A DNA stretch of 60,702 bases from Mycogone perniciosa (lineage: Eukaryota; Ascomycota; Sordariomycetes; Hypocreales; Hypocreaceae): positions 1 to 60,702 of the forward strand of contig JAOALB010000228.1 of NCBI GenBank assembly GCA_025331125.1, in the 5' to 3' direction. The position numbers were made by a program, and so were the translations under genes. The notes under the pieces were generated by a model. It was not told where the DNA came from. It made no database searches and was given only the letters and a program-made list of their open reading frames with translations. Shown here piece by piece: positions 45,846-55,495 of the stretch (position 1 is the stretch's first letter; every line of letters starts with the position of its first letter).

Positions 45846-46015
45846 TCTGAGGCTTCAACCCGGATAACGGTTGAACCATACTTCCGTAAGTCACCAAAGA
45901 CATGCTCGCTGGTATATCAGTGTTAGAAAATAGTAATACGCACTATGTGGGTCTTTCCAAATATTAAAAGAGTGCAAGGGAGAGGAAACCGAATGTGAGC
46001 AACACTGTACCTAAT
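45846..46015. other. Spacer between transposase and hAT remnant
   Basis: This is a short non-coding stretch. It contains the upstream region of the transposase gene and no recognised repeat end. Confidence 0.3.
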
Positions 46016-46538
46016 CGCTCTTGGATTCAAGAGTATGGGTATTTCCTTACCTTAGCCCAACCCTATCGACAGTTAGACCGTGGTCTGACCTTTTAGCTAT
46101 GCCAATTATGTGATGCCAAGTTAAACCCACGGGAAGGCCTTTACAACTGTGATAAGCAAACCTCGTCAGCTATTATTCACCTTCGTAACCGACATAATAT
46201 CAGTATGGAGAGTTCGGCTGCCTGAGGTTTGGGTTCAGCTTCGCCGTCAGTTATGGAGCTGCTTCTTTCCTCCCCTAGCATCAAAGCGCCACTGTTGCCG
46301 GTACATAGCTATGTACTGTAGAAGCTTTTCAAAATAACCTGTTTAAATAGCTGGATTATTTCAAAGTCTATTCCCTTCAATATCATTGATTGCATCCAAT
46401 TTCACAGCCTTTTAGTGACGCCTCTCAAGGTTATCCAAAAAACCATAATATCAAGTCACACAACAATCCGAAATTGGCTTCAACTCCGGTTTGACGAAAA
46501 AAAGGCCCTTCTCAAAGAAGAAGTCCATAAAGAGTGCT
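46016..46538 (+). pseudogene. hAT transposase N-terminal remnant
   Basis: One reading path shows SWIQEYGYFLTL, then after a TAG a BED-type zinc finger, LCQLCDAKLNPREG ... SAIIHLRNRHNIS (C-x2-C with H-x4-H), between 46090 and 46210. After a stop at 46223-46225 and degraded sequence comes IPFNIIDCIQFHSLLV ... TTIRNWLQLRFDEKK between 46350 and 46515, the typical start of the hAT core. The catalytic and dimerisation regions are absent: homology ends at the inverted LINE tail starting near 46539. hAT enzymes are cut-and-paste transposases; this is a dead 5' fragment. Confidence 0.6.
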
Positions 46539-47148
46539 ACAATTACAATTTATGATTAACGCCCGGCGGCTTTAGCCGAAAGGGCAACTTTAGATAGTAT
46601 ACATGTGTGTTTCTCAAGCTTTGTCATGTACAGTAGAGGCCGAAATGAGTGTTCCCATTTTGTACGTATAGAAAGTTTTGGGTCACAGACCATGCCTCTG
46701 ATGTCCGTAGCCAGTACTTCTATGAACACAGCCCAACTGTGCCTTCTTACTGTTTACCTAATATTACCTTAGACCAATTTCGTCATTATCATATAATAGG
46801 AAACGGCAAGAAACAGCCGAAAGCCGCTATAAACTCATTATTAATAGAAAAGAATAAGATCCATAAGTGCTGTGTTTTAAAGTTGCTGTTTCTGGCTTTT
46901 AAGAATTAGAAAGATCGATCAAAATCTTACCATAACTAAAAAGCCATAAATGGCTTTTGTTAGGCTAATGTTAGAGAACGACCTGCCAAGCTTTATTGTA
47001 TAAGAGTGGCTACAGCAGGCAGCAGTCTGGTCCGTGCCCAGAGAGTTTCTAAACACACAAATGGCGGACACTGGTTTCGGCCGTTACTGTATCCTAGAGC
47101 CCATATAGTCTCCTCTTTTTGCTTATGCAATTTTGCGCTCCTTATTTC
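46539..47148 (-). repeat. Inverted LINE 3' end, split by a MITE
   Basis: On the minus strand this is the 3' untranslated end of the Tad1-like LINE. Positions 46539-46630 plus 47090-47148 are the reverse complement of about 47758-47900. The shared blocks include CTATATGAG.TCTAGGATACATG and AAGCCGCCGGGCGTTAAT. The MITE at 46631-47089 sits between the two halves. The remainder of this LINE copy is not adjacent. Confidence 0.85.
46631..47089. repeat. Tc1-type MITE, full copy with TA target
   Basis: The 459-bp element has inverted ends CAGTAGAGGCCGAAATGAGT and ACTGGTTTCGGCCGTTACTG, flanked by TA (46629-46630 and 47090-47091). The LINE copies at 47.8 and 55.4 kb carry the uninterrupted sequence GGATACATG, which shows the empty TA site. 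An 86-codon open frame inside has no transposase motif. Confidence 0.9.
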
Positions 47149-47900
47149 TTGCACGGAAAGCTATGTAGCACTCTTCCTAAGAGAGTAGACAAAGCACTAC
47201 CAGGGAAACATACGCGACTGCTCTACGACTGCCTATCACGGCTTGAAGCTGGGGTGTTCGCCCAACTCAGGACAGGTATGGCGAGAATAAATGCGTACCT
47301 CTATCGGATCAACGCAGCATTATCAGATGAATGTGAGTGCAGACAAGCGAAAGAAACGGTTGACCACTTCCTTTTCCGATGCTGAAAGTGGACATCACAA
47401 CGAACAGAGATGCTCCAATGCACAGAAACACAAAGAGACAACATCTCCTTCTACTTGGGAGGAAAGTCACCGGCAGATGGCGACAAATGGATGCCAAACC
47501 TAGAAGCAGTGCGAGCGACAATACGGTTCGCAATGGCCACTGGCCGACTAGATGCTAATTAATTAGCTGCGGGAATGAACCGCACACCCCTCAGCCTAAC
47601 TCACCTTATAACCGACTCAACACACACTCACCACCTCGTGGGACGAACAGCAGGCAACGCTTCAGCCGCCGAAGATAGGACGCTGAACACTTGTAGAATC
47701 GCCTTCAAGCCGGCTTGCTAATGAAACTACTAACTACGAGAAAACGCGAGAAATAAGGAGCGCAAAATTGCATAAGCAAAAAGAGGAGACTATATGAGCT
47801 CTAGGATACATGACAAAGCTTGAGAAACACACATGTATACTATCGAAAGTTGCGCTTTCGGCTAAAGCCGCCGGGCGTTAATAATAAATTGTAAATTGTA
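47149..47900 (+). mobile_element. Tad1-like LINE, 3' end
   Basis: This copy starts within the C-terminal coding part (RVDKALPGKHTR ... VFAQLRTGMARINAYLYRI). It continues through the CCHC knuckle CECRQAKETVDHFLFRC and then a TGA where the 55 kb copy has AGA. The coding tail, 3' untranslated region and AATTGTAAATTGTA tail follow. It is head-to-head with the inverted tail ending at 47148. The end is a 5'-truncated LINE insertion. Confidence 0.75.
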
Positions 47901-48081
47901 GCTTTCCAATGTCTTCTTAGTGGCCATTCAAGTGAAGATACATACGTAGAATCTAAAGCAGAGTAAAATACCAATAGGCTTAAAATAGGAGGCTTTACTG
48001 TGCACCTTGTTTTATAAGCCTACAACCGTGGTTGTTAATAACCTGCTGATTTTAGCTTGACGATGGGAAGCTTTCGAAAAC

Positions 48082-49050
48082 TTGCTGAGTACATACTTCA
48101 TCGCTCAAGCGGAGAAGTTGAGCGCAAAGCTTATACTTGGATTAGAGCCCAACATCAGCTTGGCGAGGATAAAAGATGATATGACGAACTCGGAATGTGA
48201 ATACTCTTTTATCAAGCATCCTTCTAACGGCCCTAACGAGGCGTATCAGGAGCTACTAGTCCAGGCCTGCACTTCACGTACCGTTGGGCTTGCTAGACAT
48301 TGCCAGTGGAGCTGGAATGCCGTCAAATCATATCTCAAGGAGACAGCGCTGCTGGGGGAAATGCTGTTGGGCGGTCTTTATACGGCATGTGGCCAAGTGC
48401 CAAGGATACGTGAGTTGCTTGGCCTCGAGAGTGAAAACAGCCCTTTTTCGAATCGCGGCATATTCATCTGGAACGACTCTATGGTCTACGTCATCCGACA
48501 TCACAAGACTAAAAGACTCACAAATCGAGAGTTTTATATGGTGCGGTTCTTGCCTATGCGGCTGGGGTATATTATGTTTAAATACCTGGCTTACATACGC
48601 CGATTATCGGATTTGCTACGGCGAGAGCGACTTGGATATCCCGATTAAAACCGACCAGGCATGCGGCACAAACGTTTTCTTTTCCAGCTCGATAGCGCTG
48701 CATGGAAAACATCTCGTCTTACGGCAATACTTAAAAGTGCTACGTTAAAAGGCTGGGGTCACAAGATCAATACACAGCTCTATCGTCAGGTCGCGATTGG
48801 AATCACTGAGAAGCATGTTCGAGAGGTGCATATGCCTTTTAACCAATACGACAATTCAAGCGCTGAAGCTGACATGAAAATCCTGTTTGCTTGGCAAAGC
48901 GGACATCGTCCCTTACAACGCGGGATCACTTATGGCCTTGATGGTGCATTCCCACATCGGCTTCAGCTAACTCTCCTACGCGCCTATGAGTGGGCATCCA
49001 CTCGCTAGCATGAATTTCTCCACCAGCCGAGCAAAGCGGTGCCTTTTTCA
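48082..49050 (+). pseudogene. RecQ/TLH-associated repeated protein, middle part
   Basis: Two near-contiguous frames (48082-48648 and 48661-49008) carry conserved phrases of a large dispersed fungal protein family: IKDDMTNSECEYSFIKHPSN, FSNRGIFIWND, YVIRHHKTKRLTNREF, QLYRQVAIGITEKHVREVH and AWQSGHRPLQRG. A stop separates the two frames near 48650. A TAG at 49006-49008 stands where Trp is expected, before HEFLHQPSK. In complete relatives I recall this region preceding a RecQ-type helicase; that helicase is not present here. It is a dead fragment. Confidence 0.5.
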
Positions 49051-49111
49051 TGCAGCCACTCATCTTCTATTACTAAACCGTTAGTACATACTCCGGGGCT
49101 CAAGCGGAACA

Positions 49112-49511
49112 TCACAGACGCCCTACCCTTCTGTTGTTAATTGCCGTCTGGTAACTGACAGTTGAGTTTGCAGGGGAAATTTTGCACAGCGATGCAAGCA
49201 AGGGGCAGCCGATGAAAGGTGTCAAGCGGCCGACAATCTTCTCCGTGATGAACTGTGTCGCCATCATCGCTCCAGCGTAGGAGGAAGGGGGGGCGGCTGT
49301 TCGCGCAATGGCACGGCCAGAGTCTCGTAAGTTCTGTAACTCTGCCAGGGAAGACTGTGAGCCGACAGCCATATATTTTTTCACGAATTTTATTCAGTTG
49401 CTCGAGTTGTTGCGTTGGCGGTCCCTGCAAGATTCCGAGAGTGGAATAGGGATGGACCGGTAATCCGCGTTCTAGTAATAATAGGCGTTGGACGTACTGC
49501 AGCCTTTCCAC
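49112..49511 (-). pseudogene. Inverted piece of the same repeated protein
   Basis: Two minus-strand frames interleave as one protein: LQYVQRLLLLERGLPVHPYS with QLEQLNKIREK, then YMAVGSQSSLAELQNLRD, then RWSDDGDTVHHGEDC. In relatives this block precedes the IKDDMTN region seen on the plus strand at 48.1 kb. Here it is inverted and displaced about 100 bp downstream. At least two frame changes are needed. It is either a separate copy or the product of an inversion. Confidence 0.45.
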
Positions 49512-50101
49512 TCACACTTCTTTACAGATAACGATTGAATAACTCGGTAGGTGAATAAAATGGTCCATGTTTGAAATGGCAGACATATAATGAATGTCGT
49601 CGCTTTGGCGTATGCAGGCTTTATGTTTCCAGCCATTTAAACTGCTTCCGCTTTACGCGACCTGGTTTCGCGTCCTTTACACGCGCCATGCCGATAGCAC
49701 AGACTTTTGATTGACTACTGGTAAATCAACTGAACCCCTGTAGCTTAAACCAACTCTACTCGGCAGTGGGGCTGCAAAATTAACTTTACTAGAAATAATA
49801 ATTAGCATAGGAAATTGGCTACAGAACACGACATCACATGCCATTTCACGTGATATCATGGCTTGCAAGAAGACATGGATTACTCGGCTAAATGCGACAA
49901 AATATTACTAACAAATATGGGCTTAGTAAGTCACGCCGCAGTTGTCACCTGACTGGACCTCCTCATCAGCTGGGTAAGTTACTGGGCCAACGCCTCCGTC
50001 GGGAACTGGAGTGCAGATGTTTCTTGCCCCCACTACCTACATTGTCGCTCAATGCGCAAAACATCACCAGCCGTTGTCTTCCATCACCGCGCACACTTAT
50101 C
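49512..50101. other. Upstream region of nuclease copy B
   Basis: No gene is visible. The plus-strand frame of the nuclease gene is open back to 49892, but the conserved start is at 50102. The 5' untranslated leader is probably in this stretch. Confidence 0.35.
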
Positions 50102-51629
50102 ATGAGTGACCGTGCCGACATATGGAATTGGCTGAAATCCATCGATGCAACTGAAATCGTTGTCACCGACGAGGGAGACGAAAACAACCCCTGTTCAGAC
50201 TCTGAGCGACCTCACAAACGAGCACGGTTTCATGAAGGCACTCAACGCGACACTTACGAAGTTACACGCGATAACGACAGCGTCGATTGTACGACGCAAG
50301 CGGCGAGATCAATTGTCCGACAACCCCTACCCACGCCTTCCCTCTCTACCTCTACGCCGTCGATCTTGTCTCGCAAAGACGGAAACGGAGAGTGCAGACT
50401 CATGTCAACATCGCCATCCAAACGACCATGGGACTCGTCACTTGAACTGGATTTGACTCCTCGCCCCCTTCGAACAGGTGCTGCTGCAAACGACAGAGAA
50501 GACTGCAGCGTTACCTCTACACCATCATACACATCCTCTAAAGCGTCCAAAGCCTCGCGCACTTCCTCCCCAACCAAACAGATTCTGCAGGCTGAGCTAC
50601 AGCAGACGGGTTTCCGCCAGGCCAGTTTCGCGTTTGACCCTCAACCTCCATCGCTCCAGTCTATTTGCCGAGACCTGAAAGGTATCTACAATGGGGATGG
50701 GATCCTGCCGATAAGGCTCAAAGAGGAGGTGTGCTTGACTGTGTTATAACATTTGTGGGGCTTCGCTGACGGGTCACAGTATATGGATCTCGAGCTTCCT
50801 GAGTTCTTTTTCTGTGATAACCCGGATACGGTTGCTCGCCGATATCCTCAACGCGGTCTTGTTCATCGAATCTTGCGTCGGGCCAATGAATGCGACCTTG
50901 ATGGTAAAGGAGAGTCATCCTGGAATATGGACGTTCATGCACCAGTTCTGGATTGGGTGCTGGAAGGTGACTCAAACAACGGTGGTTGTCTTGACTCCGA
51001 ATATTGGTGAGATTTGCTGTCTCTCTTGCTCCCTCTTGCCTATTCGCTAATTACATAGCAGCACTACTGCTGGGCTGCTCCGCGAATACAGGCCAAAAAA
51101 CGCGCCGAGCAAGATGGTCGACTTTTGTCTAACCATTCGTCCGAAACTATCTGAGGAACAGGATCTCATCGACACTATTCGCTGTCAACGTCCGGGCAAC
51201 TCCATCAATCATACCGATTGGGGAGCCTTGAGGAAGCATCCGATTGCAATATCTATCGAAACGAAACGGCATGGAGAACACTACGATGCCGCCTTGCTCC
51301 AGATTGCCACGTGGCACTCGGCTCAGTGGAGAAGCCTAAGTTGGGTAAGAGAGGGGGGGGTTAACCATCCGCACACGATTGAATTTCTAGCTGGCCTTAT
51401 CGTTCAGGGACATGATTGGCAATTTGTTCCATCAATACTCGGTGATGATGCTATTTCTAAGGTGATGAGGCCGCCGCTGCAGATTGGGGATACGCGTTCT
51501 GAAGCAGGTATTTTGAAGCTGTTCAGTTCCCTCCAGCGATTGAAACAGGATGCGGAGGAGACGTACTGGCCGGCGTTTAAGGCTAGCGTGCTGGGAATTC
51601 CAACTGGGACTGCTAGGAAGAGGGTCTGA
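50102..51629 (+). CDS. PD-(D/E)XK nuclease-like protein, copy B
   Basis: I reconstruct three exons: 50102-50728, 50780-51006 and 51059-51629. The introns are 51 nt (CTGAC branch) and 52 nt (CTAAT branch, ATAG acceptor). The product has 474 residues and no internal stop. Residues 1-190 are low complexity and Ser-rich, as in copy A, with the shared start MSDRADIWNWL. The nuclease-like domain has D306 in MVDFCL, E352 and K354 in SIETKRHG, and Q366 in LLQIATWHSAQW. The C-terminus (QGHDWQFV ... YWPAFKASVLGI) matches copy A (QGHDWSFA ... YWPWYKKNVLGV). The two are diverged paralogues: copy A has no introns in the homologous region. The substrate is unknown. Confidence 0.75.
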
Positions 51630-52289
51630 TATTTGATTAAGTTAACAATATTATGGCAGTCAACCGGCTCCATTCACTGGTACCGTGAGCCGGCCTCTTA
51701 CCTCTGACCTTGACGCAGACCTAGGCATTGATGTGCGGGATATTCAGGTGGTGCTCCTCGGCTTACAGATGCGGGGACTGTCAGAAGTGGTGAAGATATG
51801 CCTGCAGTCTCGATTGCAGTTAACTCGCTTCCTATCAGCCCCTAATCTATTAATCCTCTAACCTGAGCGGCTCGTCAAACAGTTGTCCACAAAAGTCCTG
51901 ATACACCACAAAACCCCGATACAGCAACAAATCTGTGTGGGGTTGTCTAAAGAAAATGTTAACTGCATATATTCCGATAGAATTTCTCCGATGCCACCAA
52001 ATTTCCAAAAAGTAACTACTTCGTTTCTCACCAATTTTATATGAGTGTATCGGGTTTCGTGGTGTATCACGCCTTTTGTGGCCAAACAGTTGCGGTACCG
52101 AAGGTCCACACCAGCGGGTAACGTTATTTTATCTTAACCCCTGTCTTTCACGCATTCTCTCATCCCTGCATCCCAAAAAAGGCGGTATCATGGTCCTTAA
52201 ATTGCTGGATCCCTTCATATTTATCCCTCCCTCGGCCTAGCTCTTTTCTCACTCTCGTAAAGAAAACTCGCCCCTAATTATGAAAGGAT
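51630..52289. other. Intergenic, no gene
   Basis: The 660 bp between the nuclease copy and the next gene show no coding potential. The last 100 bp contain CT-rich promoter-like sequence (CTCTTTTCTCACTCTCG) upstream of 52290. Confidence 0.35.
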
Positions 52290-52880
52290 ATGAATCTCCC
52301 ACCGCCGTCTCAATCCCACTTCGCCAAGTTCGAAAACTTCACACCCAACAATAGCGCGCCATTCGACGATGAATTTGCCCGACTCGCGTCATCCCAGAAC
52401 TGGGTCCCCGGTTCCCAGCACTACACCCAGGAGCGCACCATTGCGATGCGCGAGGAACTCAAGCTGCACTACTTTTCTCAATCGCAGCCACTGGACGGCA
52501 CCAACGAAGAACCCACGGAAGAAGACCAGCTGAAGGGGTATCAAGACCTGTGCCTGGAAGTCAATATACCCCCGAGCGACTCCACTGTGGAATGCAAGAA
52601 AGATTTGAAGAAAACACTTGTCAACATTGTGGACTTGATCGACGCACGACGTATGCGCAAGAAGGTTAAAGTGTGGCATAATTTTAAAGCGTTTCGTAAC
52701 TATACCCTGCAAGATGGACATAGAGTCAGTATCGATGAGGCGAAGAAGGATGGGGGATATCTGGCATCTTTGCTTCAGAACCTGCGGGGCTCCCGTCGTC
52801 GAAGAAGAGCCGGGGTCGAGAATGCAGGATCGGCAAGAAGAGGCCGAAGTCGACCGTACAAGGGCTCTGGGGTATTGTAG
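52290..52880 (+). CDS. Small conserved fungal protein, unknown
   Basis: A single exon encodes 196 residues. The core contains APFDDEFARLASSQNWVPGSQ and a helical YFSQSQ region. Then follow YQDLCLEVNIPPSDSTVECKKDLKK and a basic hinge LIDARRMRKKVKVW, matching an uncharacterised family common in Pezizomycotina. The last 30 residues are unusually Arg-rich (GSRRRRRAGVEN onwards) and may be a shifted tail. I see no catalytic motif. The start at 52290 fits the family start (short N-terminus before the Phe-rich segment). Confidence 0.55.
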   Translation: MNLPPPSQSHFAKFENFTPNNSAPFDDEFARLASSQNWVPGSQHYTQERTIAMREELKLHYFSQSQPLDGTNEEPTEEDQLKGYQDLCLEVNIPPSDSTVECKKDLKKTLVNIVDLIDARRMRKKVKVWHNFKAFRNYTLQDGHRVSIDEAKKDGGYLASLLQNLRGSRRRRRAGVENAGSARRGRSRPYKGSGVL

Positions 52881-52984
52881 CTCTTGCTATGGCCTACCGG
52901 GAGCCTGGTCCCCTAGTTCATAATATTTTGGAACCAGACAACTAGTCGAACCCGACGTACATTGTAAGAGGCAGGCGATAAAGA

Positions 52985-53640
52985 GATCATGTTTGGTAGC
53001 AATCTCGTAGATTGCCTTTCGACGTTTCGTGGGCTATGTTGCACTCGTAGGATGGTATCCACGAGGTATTACATATAGAGTGTATGGCTTTGGGTCTTTC
53101 GATATATCCGAAGAGCTCGGCTTCCTATCCAGATCATCGGGCAGCAAACCATTCCCATCTATATTGATGCCCAGTGGGCTCAGCTCTTGCGCCCTGGCGG
53201 CTGTGATAGTCCCTAAGTAGGTACAATTCTCAACTAAAATGATACCGGGATCGCAGAAGATTTGAAAAGCGATCTCAATTGCTGAGATCGTTCCACAGCC
53301 GAGGCGGTTCTCCCAGTCGTTGCAAGGCGGACTGTAAACTAGCTCAACGTGCTCCGTGACAAAACGAAGCAGTTGAGACTAGCCTACCGAGTACCCGTAG
53401 TTTATAGCAACGGAGAGGTCATTTGCGGCTTCTCCCCGATTGTACATCATGGTCGTGTTAGCTTTAATAATGTTATTTATTTTGGCGGCCTCGATTGCTG
53501 GGCAACGCATGGTCAGAAATTCCCATGGATAAAACTCCGGTGCTGCTGGTCTCGCAGTGCCCAATGTGATCATGCACAATGGACCTTTGGAATATCTTGG
53601 TGCCGACTTCAAAGGAGAAGCCTTTTGTGAACGACGGTTG
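52985..53640 (-). pseudogene. PLP aminotransferase (class I) fragment
   Basis: This is part of a fold-type I pyridoxal-phosphate aminotransferase, most like the aromatic/kynurenine (ARO8-type) group. In order: SPLKSAPRYSKG, FYPWEFLTM, AINYGYSVG, LVYSPPCNDWENRLGCG, ILVENCTYLGTI, LGINIDGNGLLPDDL, YVIPRGYHPTSA and TKRRKAIYEIATKHDL. In-frame TAGs at 53379-53381 (after NYGYSVG) and 53034-53036 (after HPTSAT) both fit CAG to TAG. The lysine that binds PLP, and everything after the KHDL region, are missing, as is the N-terminus. It is a truncated pseudogene of an ordinary metabolic gene. Confidence 0.7.
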
Positions 53641-53660
53641 ACGCTGACATGGTGGTGACA

Positions 53661-54875
53661 CTAGAGACGACCATTTGCCGCCGCTAGAAGTAGAGATTCA
53701 CTTCTAGGCGTATCCATCTTCCGTGTCTGTTTAACGGATCCCTATGTGATTCGCTGCCACGTGTTGTGCAGCCAAACCCCTTTTCGCATGTAGCTAACAG
53801 CTGCGTCTATTCTGATAAAGGTCTGAGGTGGGTGTGAGATGGGGTTACTAGAACAGGAGGTCGTCGCAGCATGCAAATTAGCGTGAAGGCTCCGGGATTA
53901 AAAGTGCAACTAGTGGAAGGGAGGAGCTTTTATGATAAAAAGGCGGCTCTACTAAATAAGGAAGACTACGGCAATGTAACAAAGTGCTCTCTAATATGCC
54001 TTTTTGATACTGTACCTTCATGAGGCCGGCGATGACTCTCACCTCCCCGTGGTGCCGGCTGGGAACCTGCGAATGTTTTTGTCCGCGACATTTGCAGAGC
54101 TGAGAAGAGTCACTACCGCTAGTACCGGTCTGCTGGTTGGGCTACGTTGGCGTGAAGGGCTCGCGAGCCCTACCACCCACAAAAGCGACAAGGGAACATT
54201 TTAAAAACCATCCGACTCACGACTGCGAAATCGAGCCTACGATCGACAGACGTATGAGTCGTAAGACAGGACACCCTTGGGGCGCATTCGGGCTGCTCTG
54301 CTGGGAGGGTGATAGCGCGCTGTGGATAAATGGAATTGAGCAAGCGAAATGAAGCGATGACGACAAAATCGAGAGAAACGGCTGGGCGTGCTTGAACCCA
54401 CACAGAGAACGACGAGGCGCTTTGGTTAGTAGGAGGGTCACCACTGTGTTGCTTGGCTGTTCTGGATACAGAGAGAACACAAGTGTGCAAACTCCTGCGA
54501 GACACGGTCGGCCTTGCGAGGGAGATCTCGCAAGGCAGCGCGAAACAGATTTGACAATTTGCGGGGCGCAGCATATAATGGAAGCGACGGAAGACTGGAT
54601 GGGCGGACTGCGGTTACGACACTTTCTATATGGCTCGAGAGGACGGACGCGCGTGTCGGTCTACTGAGAGGACGGGATCTTGAAGATGGCCATCGAGGAT
54701 GGGATCTCCAGGTTGGCTGTGGAAGTAGGCTTAAGGAGCAAACTGGTATTGACTTGCGAACCGGCAGTGCCCCGCAAAAGGAGCGGAATAGGATCCAAGG
54801 GGAGCAAGGTGGAGGGTCTATGTAGGTAGACATGCTGCACCTCTACGAAGTATTTGCGAATACAGATCAATACTT
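53661..54875. other. No recognisable gene
   Basis: Several overlapping frames (for example 54438-54833 minus) are open because the DNA is GC-rich here, but none shows a domain or intron. This is unlike the AT-rich debris elsewhere. Confidence 0.3.
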
Positions 54876-55460
54876 GCAATGCAGCGCCGTCAGATGAATG
54901 TGAATGCGGACAAGCAAGAGAAACGGTTGATCACTTCCTCTTTCGATGCAGAAAGTGGATAACACAACGAACAGAGATGATGCAATGCACAGAAACACAA
55001 AGAGGCAACATCTCCTTTTACTTGGGAGGAAAGTCACCGGCAGATGGCGACAAATGGACGCCAAACCTAGAAGCAGTGCGAGCAGCAATACGGTTCGCAA
55101 TGGCCACTAGCCGACTAGATGCTAATTCGTTGCGGAAATGAACCGCACATCCACCCTACAACCCACTTTAGAACCGACCTAACCTCTACCACCTCGTGGG
55201 ACGAACAGCAGGCAACGCTTCAGCCGCCGAAGATAGGACGCTGAACACTTGTAGAATCGCCTCCAAACCGGCTTGCTAATGAAACTACTAACTACGAGAA
55301 AACGCAAGAAATAAGGAGCGCAAAACAGCACAAACAGGAAAAGGAGACCATATGGGCTTTAGGATACATGGCGAAGCTTGAGAAACACATCTGTACACTA
55401 TCTAAAGTTGCCCTTTCGGCTAGAGCCGCCGGGCGTTAATAAATAAATTGTAAATTGTAA
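54876..55460 (+). mobile_element. Tad1-like LINE, 3' end (second copy)
   Basis: This is a 5'-truncated copy of the same LINE as at 47149-47900. The remaining coding part has the CCHC knuckle CECGQARETVDHFLFRC, followed by WITQRTEMMQCTETQRG and a stop near 55141. The 3' untranslated block contains CCTCGTGGGACGAACAGC. The terminal tail is AAATTGTAAATTGTA. Its coding frame has no stop where the 47 kb copy has TGA. Confidence 0.8.
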
Positions 55461-55495
55461 CTAACAACACTCTTCAATTAAACAACATAACAACG

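Noticed and set aside
50780..51058. Frameshift in nuclease copy B exon 2
   Set aside because: An alternative frame gives a hydrophobic stretch (VVVLTPNI), but splicing 51006 to 51059 in the main frame restores the conserved STTAGLLREY segment without any indel.
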